Origin: Colwellia demingiae
GTDB lineage: Bacteria; Pseudomonadota; Gammaproteobacteria; Enterobacterales; Alteromonadaceae
Length of the DNA stretch: 64,000 nt
Direction: 5' to 3'
Assembly: GCF_007954275.1 (NCBI RefSeq)
Contig: NZ_VOLT01000008.1
Span: 1 to 64,000 of the forward strand
The translations under genes were made by a program, and so were the position numbers. Below the pieces are notes generated by a model. That model was not told where the DNA came from and did not search any database. It was given only the letters and a program-made list of their open reading frames with translations. This document shows, piece by piece, positions 61,236-64,000 of this stretch (position 1 is the first letter of the stretch; every line of letters starts with the position of its first letter).

Positions 61236-63710
61236 ATGAGCCTAAGAACAGCCAGAAAGAACATAGTAAACCGTGCAGTGATGATTGCACTTGCCGCAAC
61301 ATCAGTCACCTCAGTACAAGCATTTGCCGAAGAAGGCGCTGAAGAAGTAGAACGTATTGCAGTAACAGGTTCACGTATCAACAGAACTGATATAGAAAGC
61401 GCAAGCCCAATAACCGTTATCTCTTCAGACTTTATCACTAAGAGTGGTTTTACTTCCGTCCAAGAAATATTATCAATGCAACCGGCAGCTGCAGGTATGA
61501 GCCTAGGTTCAACCTCCAACAATGGCTCCGGAGGTTCTGCAACAGTAAACTTACGTGGTATGGGCGTGCAACGTACTTTAGTCTTAATGAATGGTCGCCG
61601 AATGGTGGCTTCGGGAACAGGCGCTGACTCTTCAGTAGATTTAAACACTATCCCGGTATCAATGATCCAATCCATTGAAATCTTAAAAGATGGCGCCTCT
61701 GCTGTTTATGGCTCAGATGCTATTGCAGGCGTAGTTAACATTATTACCAAAAAAGACTATGTGGGCACGGAAATATCTGCTGACGGTAGCATTACCGATA
61801 AAGGTGATGGCGAAAGTGGCGGTATTAGTATTTTACATGGCAGTGAAGTCGCCGGTGGTAACTTAGTTGTTGGCGTGCAATATTCGAATCGTGGTGAGAT
61901 CATTCAATCAGATCGTGATTTTGTGCCACCAGGCGAATCCTCATTTGTACCGGGAGGCTCTTTAGGTGGTATGGTGCCAGATGGCTCGGGTGGTTTTGTT
62001 CCCCGTGAAGAATCTTATGATTATACTGATGACAGCTACGCACAAACACCAAACGAGCTATTTAGTTTGTTTAGTAGCTTTAACACAGAAATTGCTGATG
62101 ATACTGAGCTTAATGTTGATTTTATGTATACCCGCCGTGAATCAAACCAACAAATGGCGCCACAACCGGCAGATATTGAGTTAGACCGAAGTAAACTTGA
62201 TGATGGATATAACGATAAGTTTGATAAGTTTGACAAAGATGGCAACCCGGTCGATACCTTAACTTATAAACGTCGTATGACAGACGCCGGTCCTCGTATT
62301 TATGAACAAGAGACCGATACCTACCGTGCTTCTGTCGGTTTGACGGGTTTATTAAGTAATGATTCACAGTGGGATATGTCAGCGACTTATGGCCGTAATG
62401 ACTCAAAAGATAGCGTGGCTAATTCAATTCATGCGGGCAATATGGAAAAAAGCATTTATCAATATCAAGATGATTGGTTTAGTGGTGACCCAATGAATAG
62501 TGACTTCTTAGCGAGTGAAGGCATTATGTATACAGAACAAAATGAAGGTGGTAATGAACAATTTACTTTAGCCGCGGGTTATAGTGGCGTTAATGATTAC
62601 GATATTGGTTACGCTGTCGGCGTCGAAACCCGTTATGAAAGTGGCTATTACACACCAGATTTAATTACTCAAGCTGGTGAAAGTACCGCAGCACAGCAAT
62701 TCGCTACAGAAGGTAACTACTCGGTACAATCACTTTATGGTGAAATTTCTTTACCGGTAACCGATTCTTTCACTATTGAAGCCGCGACCCGGTATGATAA
62801 CTACTCAACTTTTGGTGGCGCAGCTACGTGGAAGTTAGGTGCAACCTATAGTATTACTGATAGCTTGATGGTCAGAGCCGTTGCGGCAACAGGCTTTAGA
62901 GCACCAAGTGTTAGTGAATTATATGGTGGTGACTCTGGTTCTTTTGATTATTTAACTGACCCATGGAAAAACGAGGAAGATCCTCAAATTAAAGTTAATT
63001 ATACCAGTGATGCAGACCTAAAGCCGGAAGAAAGTGAGTCATTTACTGCCGGTGTAGTATGGGAAGTTACCAAAGGCCTTTCTACTACTATGGATTACTG
63101 GAAGTTTGATATTACCAACGCTATTAGCCGCGTGAATGTACAGAACGAAATGAATCAGTGCTTTAGTGGTAATAACCCAGCAGCCTGTGAAACCATTAAT
63201 ATTACCCCTGAGGGTGATTTATCCGATATGACGTCAACTTTAACTAATATTGGTCAACAAAATACTTCAGGTATTGACTGGAATGTCAGCTATGCTGCTG
63301 GCATATTTAAAGTGATGCTTGATACTACTTATTTACTTGAATTTGAAGAAGATGGTGTAAGTTATGAAGGCACCATTGATGGAAACATGGGTGGTTACTC
63401 GCAATTAAAATCTAACTTAACCGTTAGCGCCGATTTAACTGAAGATATAAACTTACTTTATACAGCTAATTATATCCAAGGAATGGAAGGTAATGCTTGG
63501 GGTGACGAATACACTACAGATGATGTGATTTATCATAATATTTCTGCTGCATATCATATTAATGATGACTGGCAGGTTACCGGCGGGATTAAAAACTTGT
63601 TTGATACGGAGCCTGAAGAAGTTCCTGATGGCAATGACATGAATACAGTGCCAAACATCTATGATGTAATTGGTCGTACTTTCTTTGTAAATACTTCGTA
63701 TAAGTTTTAG
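61236..63710 (+). CDS. TonB-dependent outer-membrane receptor
   Basis: 824 residues from ATG 61236 (MSLRTARKNI), with AAAAAGG upstream; a TTG frame from 61188 adds an unlikely N-terminus. Signal peptide 1-31 (QAFA). The TonB-box region (VERIAVTGSRINRTD) is followed by a plug (about 50-160: NLRGMGVQRTLVLMNGRRM; GSDAIAGVVNIIT) and a 22-strand barrel ending VNTSYKF. The type is the long Alteromonadales group used for carbohydrate, peptide or siderophore uptake; the ligand is not shown, and no Fur box or uptake partner is adjacent. Confidence 0.92.
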   Translation: MSLRTARKNIVNRAVMIALAATSVTSVQAFAEEGAEEVERIAVTGSRINRTDIESASPITVISSDFITKSGFTSVQEILSMQPAAAGMSLGSTSNNGSGGSATVNLRGMGVQRTLVLMNGRRMVASGTGADSSVDLNTIPVSMIQSIEILKDGASAVYGSDAIAGVVNIITKKDYVGTEISADGSITDKGDGESGGISILHGSEVAGGNLVVGVQYSNRGEIIQSDRDFVPPGESSFVPGGSLGGMVPDGSGGFVPREESYDYTDDSYAQTPNELFSLFSSFNTEIADDTELNVDFMYTRRESNQQMAPQPADIELDRSKLDDGYNDKFDKFDKDGNPVDTLTYKRRMTDAGPRIYEQETDTYRASVGLTGLLSNDSQWDMSATYGRNDSKDSVANSIHAGNMEKSIYQYQDDWFSGDPMNSDFLASEGIMYTEQNEGGNEQFTLAAGYSGVNDYDIGYAVGVETRYESGYYTPDLITQAGESTAAQQFATEGNYSVQSLYGEISLPVTDSFTIEAATRYDNYSTFGGAATWKLGATYSITDSLMVRAVAATGFRAPSVSELYGGDSGSFDYLTDPWKNEEDPQIKVNYTSDADLKPEESESFTAGVVWEVTKGLSTTMDYWKFDITNAISRVNVQNEMNQCFSGNNPAACETINITPEGDLSDMTSTLTNIGQQNTSGIDWNVSYAAGIFKVMLDTTYLLEFEEDGVSYEGTIDGNMGGYSQLKSNLTVSADLTEDINLLYTANYIQGMEGNAWGDEYTTDDVIYHNISAAYHINDDWQVTGGIKNLFDTEPEEVPDGNDMNTVPNIYDVIGRTFFVNTSYKF

Positions 63711-63760
63711 CAGGCCATAATTGCTGATTTTATTGTAGATAATTACAGCACCTCATATTA

Positions 63761-63786
63761 AAGGCGACTGCAAAGTCGTCTTTTTG
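63761..63786 (+). terminator. Terminator of the TonB receptor gene
   Basis: GGCGACT-GCAA-AGTCGTC with one G-T pair, followed by five T. Confidence 0.8.
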
Positions 63787-63896
63787 GATCTCATTATCTT
63801 ATTGAAAGGTGCTTACCCATAAAATAAATATTGTTTTAGCTCATCATTTACCAATTCATTTACCGTTTTTACTCGTTTCCCTGCATTATTTAGGTA

Positions 63897-63940
63897 TATA
63901 ATGTTGTTACATAAAGCATGCACTAACACATAGGTTAGTG
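63897..63940 (+). promoter_or_regulatory. Candidate tatA promoter and 5' hairpin
   Basis: TATAAT (63897-63902) may be the -10 element of tatA. It is followed by CACTAAC (63921-63927) and GTTAGTG (63934-63940), a 7-bp inverted repeat in the presumed leader. No good -35 element is seen. Confidence 0.35.
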
Positions 63941-63973
63941 ATGTGAGCATCAAATATCAGGAGTTAAATTATT

Positions 63974-64000
63974 ATGGGTGGAATCGGAATTTGGCAGCTA
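63974..64000 (+). CDS. tatA: Twin-arginine translocase subunit TatA, first nine codons
   Basis: The last 27 bases code MGGIGIWQL, the invariant start of TatA/TatE, preceded by AGGAG ten bases before the ATG. TatA forms the pore of the Tat export system, which would also export the twin-arginine subunit 3-like protein encoded at 9.7-10.4 kb. The rest of the gene lies beyond the window. Confidence 0.8.

Overview
The window looks like chromosomal DNA of a marine, AT-rich gammaproteobacterium of the Alteromonadales, most like Colwellia. This rests on the gene families, the mix of core gammaproteobacterial blocks with Alteromonadales-type accessory genes (SapC-family protein, TRAP transporter, long TonB-dependent receptor, FIST/EAL pair), AT-rich codon use, and dispersed intergenic inverted repeats beginning TATACCCG or ATACCAAT. 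The genus call is inference; no rRNA or tRNA gene was seen.

Layout. 1-2.6 kb: a putrescine/polyamine module (omega-aminotransferase cut by the left edge, divergent LysR regulator, PotF-type binding protein). 2.8-6.8 kb, minus strand: MscS channel with an outer-membrane protein, YceH, YicC. 6.9-11 kb, minus strand: a lipoprotein and a periplasmic redox operon (thioredoxin-like protein, Tat-exported gluconate-dehydrogenase subunit 3-like protein, GMC oxidoreductase) lying between yicC and rph. 11.3-12.7 kb: rph-pyrE. 13-16.9 kb: a secreted alpha/beta hydrolase convergent with the LPS-core genes waaA-kdkA. 17.2-20.1 kb: an Lrp/AsnC regulator divergent from the threonine-degradation pair kbl-tdh. 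20.2-23.8 kb: glpE-glpG, an orphan FliL-like gene, ubiC-ubiA. 23.8-30.1 kb: a FIST sensor plus GGDEF/EAL protein, divergent from a TRAP transporter. 30.1-39.4 kb: a TolA/TonB-like protein, plsB, an NYN-domain protein, a TVP38 membrane protein, a propeller-SHOCT protein with an SSB-like partner, and rsmJ. 39.4-44.7 kb: chemoreceptor, peroxiredoxin, ferritin, and a receiver-less OmpR-type DNA-binding protein behind a DUF4397-like lipoprotein. 45-49.5 kb: HI0933-type flavoprotein, an unassigned 2OG-Fe(II) oxygenase-like protein, a CSD-DUF1294 protein and an LRR-kinase. 49.7-55 kb: SapC, a repeat-rich coiled-coil protein, DUF416 and a serine hydrolase. 55-60.9 kb: ogt, rsmD, and the conserved ftsY-ftsE-ftsX-rpoH block. 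61.2-63.7 kb: a TonB-dependent receptor; the right edge cuts the start of tatA.

Most of the window is ordinary core chromosome. The parts worth a second look are: the two inverted-repeat families scattered between genes; a 12-bp motif shared by the two promoter regions of the polyamine module; the FIST-EAL pair, which fits a nitric-oxide or ligand sensor controlling c-di-GMP; the GMC operon whose oxidoreductase appears to lack the canonical catalytic pair; the LRR-kinase/CSD pair; the coiled-coil protein with two tandem repeat blocks; and the stand-alone 2OG-oxygenase-like gene. I found no CRISPR array, prophage, transposase or toxin-antitoxin pair.
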